Source of the DNA: Kribbella steppae
Lineage (GTDB): Bacteria > Actinomycetota > Actinomycetes > Propionibacteriales > Kribbellaceae
Direction of reading: 5' to 3'
Assembly: GCF_004342025.1 (NCBI RefSeq)
Contig: NZ_SLWN01000021.1
Coordinates: 1-64,000 of the forward strand
DNA length: 64,000 bases
Part shown: piece by piece, positions 15,999 to 24,534 of the stretch
Numbering within the stretch: the first letter of the stretch is position 1
Layout of the letters: each line of letters begins with the position of its first letter
Notes under the pieces: model-generated
Seen by the model: the letters and a program-made list of their open reading frames with translations, nothing else
Databases searched by the model: none
What the model was told of the DNA's origin: nothing
Program-made: the position numbers and the translations under genes

Positions 15999-16150
15999 TA
16001 GGCACGATCGGCAAGCTTCGGCGCACCGGTCACACCTGCAACTCCGGGCAGAGCTGGCATGAGACGGTCTGCGGACGGAGGCGAACAACTCGGTGCTGAT
16101 CGACGTTCTGCAGTTGGCGCAGGAGTACCGCGATCAGTAGTTGCCCGCAG

Positions 16151-16513
16151 CTACCTCGAGAACTCGAAGCGCAGGCCCTGTTCGTCTTTCAGGACGACGA
16201 TGTTGCCGCCGTTCTCGCCCAGTAGCACATAGCGGTCGTGAGTCCCCTCGAGCAGGCGGAGTCCGGTGTAGCGGAAGTGGTACGCCGAGTCCGGCCGGAG
16301 CTCCGATTCGGTGACGCCCGGTACGGCGAGCTCGAGTCGTTTCTCGCTGTACACCGTGACGGCAACGAGTTGCCAGGGGTAGACGAGGATGTCTTGGGCG
16401 AATGCCTCCCCGGTGGCCCGTGCGATGCGTTCGGTGTCCCAGAAGATCGCGAAGGCCAGCAGGACACCCACGATGATCGATGTAGTTCGAGGCCAGCTCG
16501 CTCCGGAACCCAC
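16151..16513 (-). CDS. Hypothetical protein with one N-terminal membrane helix
   Basis: The 120-residue product starts at GTG 16513 and has a hydrophobic segment TSIIVGVLLAFAIFW near residues 10-25. A polar, beta-rich domain follows (LVAVTVYSEKRLELAVPG, then YVLLGENGGNIVVLKD). It looks like a membrane-anchored protein with a small domain outside or inside the cell. I do not recognise the family. It follows the small zinc-ribbon gene on the same strand by 28 bp and may be cotranscribed. Confidence 0.5.
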   Translation of the reverse strand: MGSGASWPRTTSIIVGVLLAFAIFWDTERIARATGEAFAQDILVYPWQLVAVTVYSEKRLELAVPGVTESELRPDSAYHFRYTGLRLLEGTHDRYVLLGENGGNIVVLKDEQGLRFEFSR

Positions 16514-16541
16514 GGTGCGGGTGAGAGTGTGACCTACCGGA

Positions 16542-16748
16542 TCAGAGCCATTGATCCCACCGCGCAGGCCTCGTGCGGAGCGGCCGGCAGCGCTTGCAGT
16601 GCCAGCGTTCGACGAGCCGGCCCGGCTGGTCGGGATCGTGGACCGGCCACACGGTCTCCAGGCCTTCGCGGTGCAACTGGAGCTCGCGCGCATCGGCGGG
16701 CCGGTTCCCACACGTCGGGCAGGCCGGTGACTTCGGTGCCGTCGGCAT
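16542..16748 (-). CDS. Small zinc-ribbon protein
   Basis: The 68-residue protein has CPTCGNRP near the start and WHCKRCRP near the end, two CxxC pairs that should bind one zinc. The middle reads REGLETVWPVHDPDQPGRLV. ATG 16748 is the most sensible start. No function can be given; it probably forms a pair with the membrane protein gene downstream. Confidence 0.5.
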   Translation of the reverse strand: MPTAPKSPACPTCGNRPADARELQLHREGLETVWPVHDPDQPGRLVERWHCKRCRPLRTRPARWDQWL

Positions 16749-17005
16749 CGGCAACGACCGAGAAATGAGACACTCACTGATCGGTGTGTCGCCGGCCGGC
16801 AGGACCACCGAGGGAGTGCCGAGATAACGATCGATTCTCAATGGCTTCGCAGAGTGAGCACTGACGTAACGATTCCTTGAGGATCGGGATGGAGCTCGGG
16901 AAAGCGGTACGACGAACCGCCGCCGCAAGGGAGGGCATCGGCCGATGTCCTGTCGCGATTGTGCAACTGAGGTGCCCGACGTCGGGTCAATGGGGTGGAG
17001 GCGTA

Positions 17006-17974
17006 GTGGGCGTGATGGGACAACAAGAGCGACGCGGGAACAGCTCTCCGTCCGAAGGCGAACCCTCGAGTGCAGCTCCTTGGTTTGTCGCTGCGTCCAT
17101 CTTCGGCGCCTCCGCCGCTCTAATGGTGGCAGCGATCGATACTGCGGATGCGCGCTGGGCCCAGATCACTGCCTGCCTTCTGATCGCTGTGGGAGCGCTG
17201 GCGTTCTTCTTGGTCTACTGGCTGCGCCGCAATCGCAAGAGCGGCGACATGCTGACTGGCGGGGTGGTGGTCCTGGTGGCCATCGCAACGTGCGTGGTGC
17301 TCATTGCGGGCAAGACCCCATCTTCGGGCAGTCCAGAGAGCACACCAAATACGAAGCCATCAGCATCTGGACCCTCAACAGATGACTACCAGGGTCCTTG
17401 GGGAGCCGCCGGATACCAGGGGGGCTGGGGACCTGAGCGCGACACCTTCACGATGAATATGCCGGCGCCATACCCTGCCTTCAACAGCATCACTGACAAT
17501 CCGCGCCACGGCGACGAGCGCAACTTCGTGCAGATCAAACGAGCGACCGCCGGTAACAAGACCTACGGAGAGGATGTTGCCTTCGAGGCCGGCAAACAGT
17601 ACGAGGTGTACGCCTTGTTTTCCAACGACGCTATGGAGACCAAGGATCCGTCGTTGATCGCCCGCGACGTGCGGCTGAAACTGCTCCTCGGGAAACCGGC
17701 TACAGAGGTCGGAGTCGGAGCTATGGTGACTTCCGCTAACGCGGAGGACGTCTGGGACGGTTCGCACGTGGCGGGCGACAGCAAGTTCTCGATCACCTAC
17801 GTCAAGGGATCTGCGCGGATCTACACACTCTCTCTCAATGGTGCCCCGCTACCTGACAAGGATCTGCTCACCTCAGGAGCGATGCTCGGATGCAAACGGC
17901 TGGACGGCGTGATTCCTCCGGCCGGGTGCAGTGGCTACGTCACCCTCAGAGTCGTAGCTCGCTCCGCCGAATAA
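17006..17974 (+). CDS. Membrane protein with C-terminal extracytoplasmic domain
   Basis: The 322-residue protein has two or three hydrophobic helices (WFVAASIFGASAALMVAA, then CLLIAVGALAFFLVYW and VVVLVAIATCVVLIAG). A Ser/Pro-rich linker follows, then a roughly 170-residue domain. That domain contains VYALFSNDAMETKDPSLIAR and GAMVTSANAEDVWDGSHV, similar to a recurring actinobacterial surface domain with an N-A-x-x-VWD motif, and ends GYVTLRVVAR. GTG 17006 has GGAGG 4 nt upstream; ATG 17015 is an alternative. Role unknown. Confidence 0.65.
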   Translation: MGVMGQQERRGNSSPSEGEPSSAAPWFVAASIFGASAALMVAAIDTADARWAQITACLLIAVGALAFFLVYWLRRNRKSGDMLTGGVVVLVAIATCVVLIAGKTPSSGSPESTPNTKPSASGPSTDDYQGPWGAAGYQGGWGPERDTFTMNMPAPYPAFNSITDNPRHGDERNFVQIKRATAGNKTYGEDVAFEAGKQYEVYALFSNDAMETKDPSLIARDVRLKLLLGKPATEVGVGAMVTSANAEDVWDGSHVAGDSKFSITYVKGSARIYTLSLNGAPLPDKDLLTSGAMLGCKRLDGVIPPAGCSGYVTLRVVARSAE

Positions 17975-18275
17975 CCGTGTCGCTCCGTTGCGCAGCTCGA
18001 TCTCGCCTAGTCGATCGACAGCCTCAGCGGAGAGCTTGTCGTAGCGCCAACGAACTGCACGTAGTCGCTCTCCTCTGGCGCGATCGCGCGGTGGGCAACT
18101 TCGCGGTGGCGCCAGTAGGGCTGTCGAACCCTCTCTGGCCAATCCGCGGTGCGCCATGGCAGCGATTACCCGGTCAAGGATCTGCTCGACGCCCGTGTGG
18201 TGTCGGTCCGGACGCGCGGCGCGTGGGTGAACGATGCTGCGCACTACGTGCACAGCTCACGAGGAGAGGCGACCA
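17975..18275. other. Intergenic region with no supported gene
   Basis: About 300 bp lie between the membrane protein and the lsr2 remnant. No frame shows a recognisable domain. GAGGAG at 18261 belongs to the lsr2 remnant. Confidence 0.4.
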
Positions 18276-18454
18276 GTGGCTCACAGAGTGGAGATCCTGC
18301 TCACCGACGACCTCGACGGCCGCGATCTCCCTGTCGGCAAGGGGGAGACGTGACCTTCGCACTCGACGGCATCTCGTACGAGATCGACCTCGGCACCAGG
18401 AACGCCGCGGCGCTCCGAAGGGCGCTGGCCGCCTACATCGAGGTGGCGCGGCCA
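18276..18454 (+). pseudogene. Lsr2-like nucleoid protein remnant, frameshifted and truncated
   Basis: GTG 18276, with GAGGAG upstream, begins AHRVEILLTDDLDGRDLPVG and runs into a stop at 18351. Shifting frame by one base there restores VTFALDGISYEIDLGTRNAA, then ALRRALAAYIEVARP. Together these make the N-terminal dimerisation domain of Lsr2, the H-NS-like xenogeneic silencer. One G appears to be missing in ACG-GTG. The C-terminal AT-hook DNA-binding domain is absent; the frame instead runs into an SRAP start. Confidence 0.7.
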
Positions 18455-18508
18455 GTGATTCCGCCAGCATCGCTGACGGCGTCCGAGGTTCGTGGCAGGC
18501 TGGCGAGC

Positions 18509-18574
18509 ATGTGTGGTCGATACGCGTCGGTGGCCAGCCGTGCCGATCTGCTCGACGCCTGGCGAGGACGCTGA
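18509..18574 (+). pseudogene. SRAP (YedK/HMCES) abasic-site protein, N-terminal stub
   Basis: The frame encodes MCGRYASVASRADLLDAW then stops after 21 residues. MCGRYA is the start of SOS response-associated peptidases, in which Cys2 forms the thiazolidine link to abasic sites in single-stranded DNA. Everything after the first helix is missing. It is fused in frame behind the lsr2 remnant, so both genes were cut by one or more rearrangements. Confidence 0.6.
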
Positions 18575-18610
18575 CCCGGTGCGGCAACTGCGGGCGAGGG
18601 GAGAGATCAG

Positions 18611-19372
18611 GTGCCCAGGATGAGGACGTCGACAGCTTTCGGGGTCGACATCGGCGGCAGCGGGATCAAGGGCGCCATCGTCGACCTGGAGAAGGGCGAC
18701 CTGGCCGCGGAGCGGGTGAAGTACCTGACGCCCAACCCGTCCACCCCGGAGCCCGTCGCCGCGGTCGTGGCCCGGCTGGTCAAGGAGGCCGAGTGGACCG
18801 GTGACCTGGGTGCGACGTTCCCGGCCGTGATCAAGAACGGGGTGGCCAGGAGCGCCGCGAACGTCGACAAGAGCTGGATCGGGACCGACGTCGACAAGGT
18901 CCTCACCGACATCACCCACTGCGACGTGACCGTGCTCAACGATGCCGACGCGGCCGGCATCGCCGAGGCCCGGTTCGGCGCGGCCAAGGGCGTCGACGGC
19001 GTGGTCATCATGCTCACCTTCGGCACCGGTATCGGCAGCGCGCTGCTGCTCGACGGCCAGCTCGTGCCCAACACCGAGCTCGGTCACCTCGAGCTGGACG
19101 GGTACGACGCGGAGACGAAGGCCTCCTCGGCGGCGAAGGACAACGAGGGTCTGTCGTACAAACAGTGGGCCAAGCGGGTGCAGCGATACCTTCGGCACGT
19201 GGAGAACCTGTTCACCCCCGACCTGTTCGTGGTCGGCGGCGGGGTCAGCAAGCACGCCGACAAGTGGGTGCCGCTGCTCGAGATCTCCACCCCGGTCAAG
19301 CCGGCTCAGCTGCTCAACAACGCCGGCATCGTGGGCGCGGCGATGGCCGCGCACGAGAAGTTCACCGAGTAG
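18611..19372 (+). CDS. ppgK: Polyphosphate glucokinase
   Basis: The 253-residue ROK-family kinase phosphorylates glucose to glucose-6-phosphate with polyphosphate (or ATP). FGVDIGGSGIKGAIVD is the phosphate-binding motif, VLNDADAAGIAEARFGAA carries the catalytic Asp, and LTFGTGIGSALLLDGQLVPN and ELGHLELDG contain the usual glucose-contact residues. GTG 18611 follows GAGAG. The gene is intact and stands alone among remnants. Confidence 0.93.
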   Translation: MPRMRTSTAFGVDIGGSGIKGAIVDLEKGDLAAERVKYLTPNPSTPEPVAAVVARLVKEAEWTGDLGATFPAVIKNGVARSAANVDKSWIGTDVDKVLTDITHCDVTVLNDADAAGIAEARFGAAKGVDGVVIMLTFGTGIGSALLLDGQLVPNTELGHLELDGYDAETKASSAAKDNEGLSYKQWAKRVQRYLRHVENLFTPDLFVVGGGVSKHADKWVPLLEISTPVKPAQLLNNAGIVGAAMAAHEKFTE

Positions 19373-19377
19373 GCCGG

Positions 19378-19460
19378 CTAGAACCCGAGCTCGGCGCGGA
19401 TCGCGGCGCCGTGCTCGTCGAGCTCGTGCGCCCGCCGCCGCTCGGCCGGGTCGGGCCAGG
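19378..19460 (-). pseudogene. Possible CoA-transferase (CaiB/BaiF) C-terminal tail
   Basis: On the minus strand the frame reads DPAERRRAHELDEHGAAI then RAELGF and stops at 19378. This resembles the C-terminal 'LGEHTxEVLxELG' tail of family III CoA transferases. Nothing further upstream is recognisable. The assignment is weak because only about 25 residues remain. Confidence 0.35.
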
Positions 19461-19535
19461 GTCGATCACGTCGGCACTGCGGGGATCGTCTGGATCAACT
19501 ACCCAGCTGGTAGGGCAACCAACAGTCGACGGGTT

Positions 19536-19831
19536 GCCCGAAGCCCGGGGTGGACGGCGTGTTTGTCGGCGCCGGTGACCTTGCACTTGAGCTGGGGGAG
19601 CCGTTGGGGTCGGCCCGAGTGCGCACGGTGGTCGACGACGTCGTACAACGCTGTCTGTCCGCGAAGATCCCGGTGGGTGTCATGACCAGCGATGTCGAGG
19701 AGGCGGACGCCCGGAGCGCGCGCAGGGGGTGAGCTTCGGTGATCGCCACCAGCGACGCGGCGCTCGTCCAGCGCGCATCGGCGGCGATGGTGGCAGGCTT
19801 CCGAGCGGCTGGCCTGGGCGCCGCGCCATGA
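19536..19831 (+). pseudogene. HpcH/HpaI-family aldolase fragment with a frameshift
   Basis: PGVDGVFVGAGDLALELG is the C-terminal metal and substrate region of HpaI-type class II aldolases. It continues CLSAKIPVGVMTSDVEEA until a stop at 19732. Shifting frame restores ATSDAALVQRASAAMVAGFR, the last helix, ending at 19831. The N-terminal two thirds are missing. The stop still overlaps the following CoA-transferase ATG (ATGA), preserving the ancestral operon join. Confidence 0.55.
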
Positions 19832-19965
19832 GGCAGCACAAGCTCGTTGCGGCCACGCCGAGGCCCTCGACGGAGTCTCGTCCGGTGCGACGGTGTCGAT
19901 CGAGGGCTTCGGTCGGACCGGGGTGCCGACGGCGTTGATCGCGGAGGCACCGCGTTCAGTCCCCA
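19828..19965 (+). pseudogene. 3-oxoacid CoA-transferase subunit A, N-terminal fragment
   Basis: ATG 19828 reads MRQHKLV, then a frameshift leads to HAEALDGVSSGATVSIEGFG, then RTGVPTALIAEA. This is the start of family I CoA-transferase alpha subunits, including the SGATVxxxGFG segment. Similarity ends at about 19965. With the aldolase fragment it marks a lost aromatic- or keto-acid degradation operon. Confidence 0.45.
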
Positions 19966-20078
19966 GCATCCGCTGCCGAGAGTCTCACACCGTTGGTCGG
20001 ACCCGGGGCGACGAGCTCCCCCACAAGTGGCGCGAATGGCATCGACCCGGCTGTAGCCGGCACGCCGCAGGCCAGGAG

Positions 20079-20160
20079 CGGCAGATCTGCAGCCGTTCTG
20101 TCGGCATATCTGCAGCGAGCTCACGGCAGATTTGCAATCTGTGTGGCGGCAGATTTGCAG
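20079..20160 (+). repeat. Four phased direct repeats upstream of the DUF4143 ATPase gene
   Basis: CGGCAGATCTGCAG (20079), CGGCATATCTGCAG (20102), CGGCAGATTTGCAA (20124) and CGGCAGATTTGCAG (20147) recur every 22-23 bp, about two helical turns. Each contains a palindromic or near-palindromic core of the form GCAGATCTGC. The array ends 20 bp before the GTG start. CATACT at 20168-20173 could be the -10 element, placing the transcript start at the GTG itself. Confidence 0.75.
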
Positions 20161-20179
20161 TCTGGTGCATACTTGCGGA

Positions 20180-21466
20180 GTGAGCGATGATCCGGAACTC
20201 CGCGCTGAGCCCGAGTCCCCGTTGGGACGCGTACTGCCACGGCACGCCCGTGAGCTCGTTGACGAGGCAATGGCCGATACCCGGGTTGTTCTCGTGAACG
20301 GTGCGCGGCAGAGCGGCAAGAGCACCCTCGTGCGGCTGGTCGGGGCAGCCGTGGACGCGCAGTGGTACACCCTCGACGACACCGACATTCGTGAGTCGGC
20401 CCGCGAGGATCCCAGGGAGTTCGTGGCTGGGACGAAGCCGATGATTATCGACGAGATCCAGCGGCTCCCGGAGCTTCTCCTTTCGATCAAGGCCCGGGTC
20501 GACGCGCGACCGCTGCCTGGCCAGTTCCTGCTGACGGGGTCGGCGCGGGTGCTGGGTCTGCGTACGTTGCCGGATGCGCTTCCGGGGCGGATGGAGACGA
20601 TCGAGTTGTGGCCGTTCGCGCAAGGTGAGATCGACGGAAGACCCGATCGTTTCATCGACGCGATCTTCACCCATGGCCCCGATGTGCGCCACGCGTCGAG
20701 TCTCGAGCGCGCCGACTACGCCGACCGTGTAGTGCGGGGCGGATTCCCAGAGGCGGTTGCGCGTGACCAGCCGCGCCGTCGGCAACGATTCTTCGACTCT
20801 TATGTCAGCAATCTCATCACCCGTGACGTGAGCCAGGTCGGCGAGATCGAGAAGGTCGGCGAGATGGAGAAGCTGGTCCGATTGATCGCCGCACGTTCAG
20901 GCGGACAGTTGGTGATCAACGAGCTGGCCGGCAAAGCAGGGCTGGCGAACCACACCGTCGCGCGGTACGTAAGCCTGCTGCAGGAGATCTTCTTGATCAA
21001 GCAGATTCCCGCCTGGTCGCGCAACCTCAGCACCAGAGTCACCGGAACTCCGAAGGTCGCCGTGACCGACTCGGGGATCGCGGCGAACCTAGTGGGAGCC
21101 GATACAGCTCAGTTCAAGCGACCGGGGAGCTCGTTCGGGCCGCTGCTCGAAGGCTTTGTATTGATGGAACTCGCCAGGCAGCAGAGCTGGAACGACACAC
21201 GCGTCGATCTGTACCACTACCGCACCCGCGACCAGGTCGAGGTCGACGCCGTGCTGGAGAACCGCCGCGGTGAGGTGGTGGGTATCGAGGTCAAAGCGTC
21301 GTCGACCCCACGCTCCGACGACTTCCGCGGCCTACGACATCTCCAAGATCGACTCGGCGACGACTTCATCGCCGGCCTGGTCCTACACACAGGCCAGCAC
21401 ACACTCCCGTTCGGCCCCAAACTACGCGCCATGCCGATCAGCGCACTCTGGGAGTTGGAGCCCTGA
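20180..21466 (+). CDS. AAA ATPase with C-terminal DUF4143 domain
   Basis: The 428-residue protein has Walker A NGARQSGKSTL at about residues 39-49 and Walker B PMIIDEIQRLPELL at about 88-100, followed by LTGSARVLGLRTLPDALPGR, a sensor-like block. The C-terminal half is DUF4143, ending with VDAVLENRRGEVVGIEVKAS, which has the D...ExK pattern of PD-(D/E)xK folds, although nuclease activity is unproven. GTG 20180 is chosen because a -10-like hexamer lies 7 nt upstream. The family is widespread and often mobile or stress-linked; its role is unresolved. It lies 390 bp before the Wadjet-type operon. Confidence 0.88.
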   Translation: MSDDPELRAEPESPLGRVLPRHARELVDEAMADTRVVLVNGARQSGKSTLVRLVGAAVDAQWYTLDDTDIRESAREDPREFVAGTKPMIIDEIQRLPELLLSIKARVDARPLPGQFLLTGSARVLGLRTLPDALPGRMETIELWPFAQGEIDGRPDRFIDAIFTHGPDVRHASSLERADYADRVVRGGFPEAVARDQPRRRQRFFDSYVSNLITRDVSQVGEIEKVGEMEKLVRLIAARSGGQLVINELAGKAGLANHTVARYVSLLQEIFLIKQIPAWSRNLSTRVTGTPKVAVTDSGIAANLVGADTAQFKRPGSSFGPLLEGFVLMELARQQSWNDTRVDLYHYRTRDQVEVDAVLENRRGEVVGIEVKASSTPRSDDFRGLRHLQDRLGDDFIAGLVLHTGQHTLPFGPKLRAMPISALWELEP

Positions 21467-21613
21467 GCCGTGCCACATACTTTCCAAGGAGCACCAGCAG
21501 CGGCCTCCCGACGCTGCGTTCGGCGTGGCCACGTGACGAGGTTGACCATCGGGCGACCTAGCGCTCGTCCGTTCGAGGCGCCCGTGCAGGCGACCTAATG
21601 CCATCAAGCAACG

Positions 21614-21841
21614 TTGGTAGGTCACCACCGAGATCGAGATCAGAACATCCACTTCGCCAACGTGCGATCGCCGAGGCCCGACGTGCTCCCGCTGGGCGTG
21701 GGCGGAACTCATACGTCGGCACGGGTGAGGGCGCTACGGGCGCAGGACGGCCACTTCGCCGCAATGGAGGTCCCCGACCTGCTCGCCGAGGACATCCGGG
21801 CCTTCTTCCACACAACTCCGCGTGTCAGTGACGCGCTGTAG
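21614..21841 (+). pseudogene. Epoxide hydrolase-like C-terminal remnant
   Basis: The last part of this frame reads DGHFAAMEVPDLLAEDIRAF, matching the C-terminal helix of epoxide hydrolases and related alpha/beta hydrolases (GGHFAALE...). The His in GHF would be the catalytic base. Upstream residues do not match the rest of the fold. The remainder of 21467-21856 is otherwise empty. Confidence 0.45.
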
Positions 21842-21857
21842 CCGTAGTATTCGGCCA
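21822..21857 (+). promoter_or_regulatory. Predicted leaderless promoter of the Wadjet-type operon
   Basis: GTGTCA (21822-21827) and TAGTAT (21845-21850) are 17 bp apart, a good -35/-10 pair for actinobacteria. The expected start, 7 nt after the -10, is the A of the jetA ATG at 21857. No ribosome site precedes that ATG, consistent with a leaderless message. Confidence 0.5.
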
Positions 21858-23404
21858 TGGCCGAAGGTGGGGACGAGTTCGGCAGTGTTGACGGTGCCGT
21901 GGACAGCTGGGCGCTGGCTGGGTTGCCTGGACGAGCGACGGTTCCGGCGTATCTGGTGTCGGCGTACGCCGCGCAGTACCGGGTGATCGTCGACATCCTG
22001 CTGGCCGAGCAGGACAACAGCCTGACGGGGTTGTCGTACGACGAGATCGAGGCGGCCGTCTCGTCGTACCTGGCCCGCGTTCTCACGCCGGAAGCCGCCG
22101 ACGGGCTGACGACGGACTGGAGCCTTGAGGAACGGTTGAAGCGGCTTGAGCAGTGGGAGGTCGTGACCCGCTGGCAGGAGGCGGCGCGCACAGGTGAGGA
22201 TTTTCTCCGGCGCCGGGATCGATACCAGCTGACGCCGGCCGCGGCTCGCCTCCACAGCTTCTGGACCGACCCGGAGTTGCTTGACGATGCGAGCGACGGT
22301 GATCTCACCCTCGCTCCGCGGGCGATCCACGATCGGTTGGTGGGGTTCGCGGACGCGATTCGCGAGCAGCGGTACGTCGATGCGGCCGGGGAGTTCCAGC
22401 AGGTCACGACACTCCACCACGCGATGGCGAACTCCGCACGTCGCTGGCAACGGGGCCTGGCGCACGCGTTGTCCGGCGGTCCGGACGAGGCGAAGCAGGA
22501 CCTGCTGTGGCGGACTCTGCAAGCGTACGTCGCGATGTGGGGCGAGCAGGTCGACGTGAATAGCCCCCGGATCGCGGCGCTGATCGAGGACCTGACCCCG
22601 CGGCTCGAGGTACCGATCTGGCGGGCATGCGTCCGCGCGTCCCTCGCTGATGATGCTCCGGACGAGTTGGTAGCGGAGCACGGCGAGCGATGGGCGCACA
22701 CCTGGGATGCGCTGGGGTCGTGGTTCGTCGGGCCGTACGCCCAGGCGCGCCGGTTGCGACGGCAGTTGCGGGATCTGGTGGCGCCTTGGGCCCGGAACAT
22801 GTACATCCTGATGGACAGCGCCGGCGTGATCACCCGTCGCCCGGAGCTCCTCAAGCTGGCGGCCGCGATCGAGCAGGCCGAGTCGGACGACGACGCATGG
22901 CGCATCTGGGACACTGCGGCGGGGATGTTCTCGACACGGCATCTGCTGTTGCCCGCCGAGTACGCCGATGACTCGTCGCTGAGCTGGTCCGACGCGCCGC
23001 CGGCTCCGGTGACGGCCCGGTTTCGGCATCAAGGCCCCCGGGCCGCGGTCGGTCGTCGTGCCAAGACGCCGGACTATTCGCTCGGCAAGACGGCGGCGCG
23101 GAGAGGCCGCTTGGAGGCGTTGGCAGCCCGTCGGGAGGCAGAGGCTTCGTTGCGGCGACGTTCCGGTACGGCGATGGCGACGTGGGATGCGCTGAGCCGG
23201 CCAGAGTTGGATCTGCTGCTCGAGTTCCTCGGTGCGGTACGACGAGCCGGCACTGGGCAGGACGGGATCCGGGCGGCGGTGACTGCTGACGGCCGGTGGC
23301 GGGTGACGCTGACGGCGCCGCGAGCTGGAGACACCGCGGTCCTGCAGACACCCGATGGGACTCTGGTGCTGTCGAACTGGACATTCGAGGTGGCGGCACA
23401 GTGA
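21857..23404 (+). CDS. jetA: Wadjet-type JetA subunit (DUF2397/TIGR02677)
   Basis: The 515-residue protein matches the DUF2397 pattern: an N-terminal winged-helix-like region with PAYLVSAYAAQYRVIVDILL and EERLKRLEQWEVVTRW, a central helical part, and a long basic segment (GKTAARRGRLEALAARREAE) before the C-terminal strands. In Wadjet systems JetA is the kleisin-like subunit that links the SMC heads. That assignment is established for type I and inferred here. It starts the four-gene operon, and its stop overlaps the next start (GTGA). Confidence 0.88.
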   Translation: MAEGGDEFGSVDGAVDSWALAGLPGRATVPAYLVSAYAAQYRVIVDILLAEQDNSLTGLSYDEIEAAVSSYLARVLTPEAADGLTTDWSLEERLKRLEQWEVVTRWQEAARTGEDFLRRRDRYQLTPAAARLHSFWTDPELLDDASDGDLTLAPRAIHDRLVGFADAIREQRYVDAAGEFQQVTTLHHAMANSARRWQRGLAHALSGGPDEAKQDLLWRTLQAYVAMWGEQVDVNSPRIAALIEDLTPRLEVPIWRACVRASLADDAPDELVAEHGERWAHTWDALGSWFVGPYAQARRLRRQLRDLVAPWARNMYILMDSAGVITRRPELLKLAAAIEQAESDDDAWRIWDTAAGMFSTRHLLLPAEYADDSSLSWSDAPPAPVTARFRHQGPRAAVGRRAKTPDYSLGKTAARRGRLEALAARREAEASLRRRSGTAMATWDALSRPELDLLLEFLGAVRRAGTGQDGIRAAVTADGRWRVTLTAPRAGDTAVLQTPDGTLVLSNWTFEVAAQ

Positions 23405-24534
23405 CGCTGGAGAGCCTGGGGCGACAGCGTGCGTTCATCGGTCTGCTGCGACATCCGGTAGTGACGCGGTGGGCGCACGCAGACCTGTGGCCGCTCGTCT
23501 ACCGGCATCGCGCCGTGCTGTCCGATTGGTTCGTGAACCGGCTCGGGTACCGGATGGTGATAACGGATTCGGCCGCCCGGCTCTATCGGCTCCCCGCGGG
23601 TGGCGAGGTGCTCGCCCCGGCGCCGATCGAACGGCCCTCACGTCGCGTCCTCGTGCTGGCGATCCTTGCAGCCGCGGCCGCGGAGGATACCGAGGACATC
23701 ACGAGTACGCAGGAGCTGTCCGACCGGGTCCGGGTGCTGAGCCGCCAGGAGGACGCCGGGTTGGCGCCGTACCAGCCGGACCGCTATGCCGAGCGGCTGC
23801 TCTTCGTCAAGGCGCTGCACCTCTTGGGTGACATGGGGGCGTTGCGCCGGATGTCGTCCACCGACTCGGGTGATGGATGGGCACAGCAGCAGGAGAGCGT
23901 AGGAGATGTGTTCGACGTTCAGCGGGAGCTTCTCCTGCAGCTCATCGACCCCGTCAGTCTGCGGACAGCCGTGGACAAGGCGTTCGACGACGGGCAGGTG
24001 CCGACCGCGCGCTACGGCGTACTGCGTCGGCTGCTCGAGTTGCCGGTGTGCCTGTACGACGATCTGACCGAGGCGGAACGTACCTACCTGGTGAGCCAGC
24101 GGCGACGGCTGCTGTCGTGGTGCGAGGAGATGACCGGTTGGACGGCGGAGGAACGCGCGGAAGGGATCGCGTTGGTGGCCACGGAGCCGGACGACAGCGA
24201 CCTGCCGTTTCCACGGTTGCGCATTGTCGACTTCACCACACTGATGGTGCTGGACGTGCTGCTCCGCGAGGTCGGCACGGCAGTGCTGTTCGACGCGGAT
24301 CAGCTCGAACGCGCAGCCGACGAGGTCGCCATCAGATACCCCCGGGCCAAGACTCTGCAGCTGGAAGCCGAGGGCGCGACGGCGGCTGCGGCGGTGGAGA
24401 CGTTGTCCGCGCTTGATCTCCTGCGCTCCGACGGTCCTGGGGCCTATCGGCTGACCCCGGTCGCGGCGCGTTTGCGTGATCCGGCCGTGGTAGAGACCAC
24501 CGCGCTGCTCGACGAGGGGGCCGACGATGAATGA
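23401..24534 (+). CDS. jetB: Wadjet-type JetB subunit (DUF2398/TIGR02678)
   Basis: The 377-residue protein starts at GTG 23401, overlapping jetA. It has RQRAFIGLLRHPVVTRW and WFVNRLGYRMVITDSAARLY, the typical DUF2398 opening, then helical repeats and a C-terminal winged-helix-like end GPGAYRLTPVAARLRDP. By analogy with MukE/KITE proteins it should bind JetA and regulate the SMC complex. The last 8 nt overlap jetC. Confidence 0.88.
   Translation: MTLESLGRQRAFIGLLRHPVVTRWAHADLWPLVYRHRAVLSDWFVNRLGYRMVITDSAARLYRLPAGGEVLAPAPIERPSRRVLVLAILAAAAAEDTEDITSTQELSDRVRVLSRQEDAGLAPYQPDRYAERLLFVKALHLLGDMGALRRMSSTDSGDGWAQQQESVGDVFDVQRELLLQLIDPVSLRTAVDKAFDDGQVPTARYGVLRRLLELPVCLYDDLTEAERTYLVSQRRRLLSWCEEMTGWTAEERAEGIALVATEPDDSDLPFPRLRIVDFTTLMVLDVLLREVGTAVLFDADQLERAADEVAIRYPRAKTLQLEAEGATAAAAVETLSALDLLRSDGPGAYRLTPVAARLRDPAVVETTALLDEGADDE

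Noticed and set aside
20079..20160. CRISPR array
   Set aside because: The four units are only 14 bp with 8-9 bp between them and no cas genes are near; they are palindromic operator-type repeats.
20180..21466. The DUF4143 ATPase as a proven fifth Wadjet subunit
   Set aside because: It lies 390 bp away with its own promoter-like repeats, and the family occurs widely without SMC operons; proximity alone is not enough.
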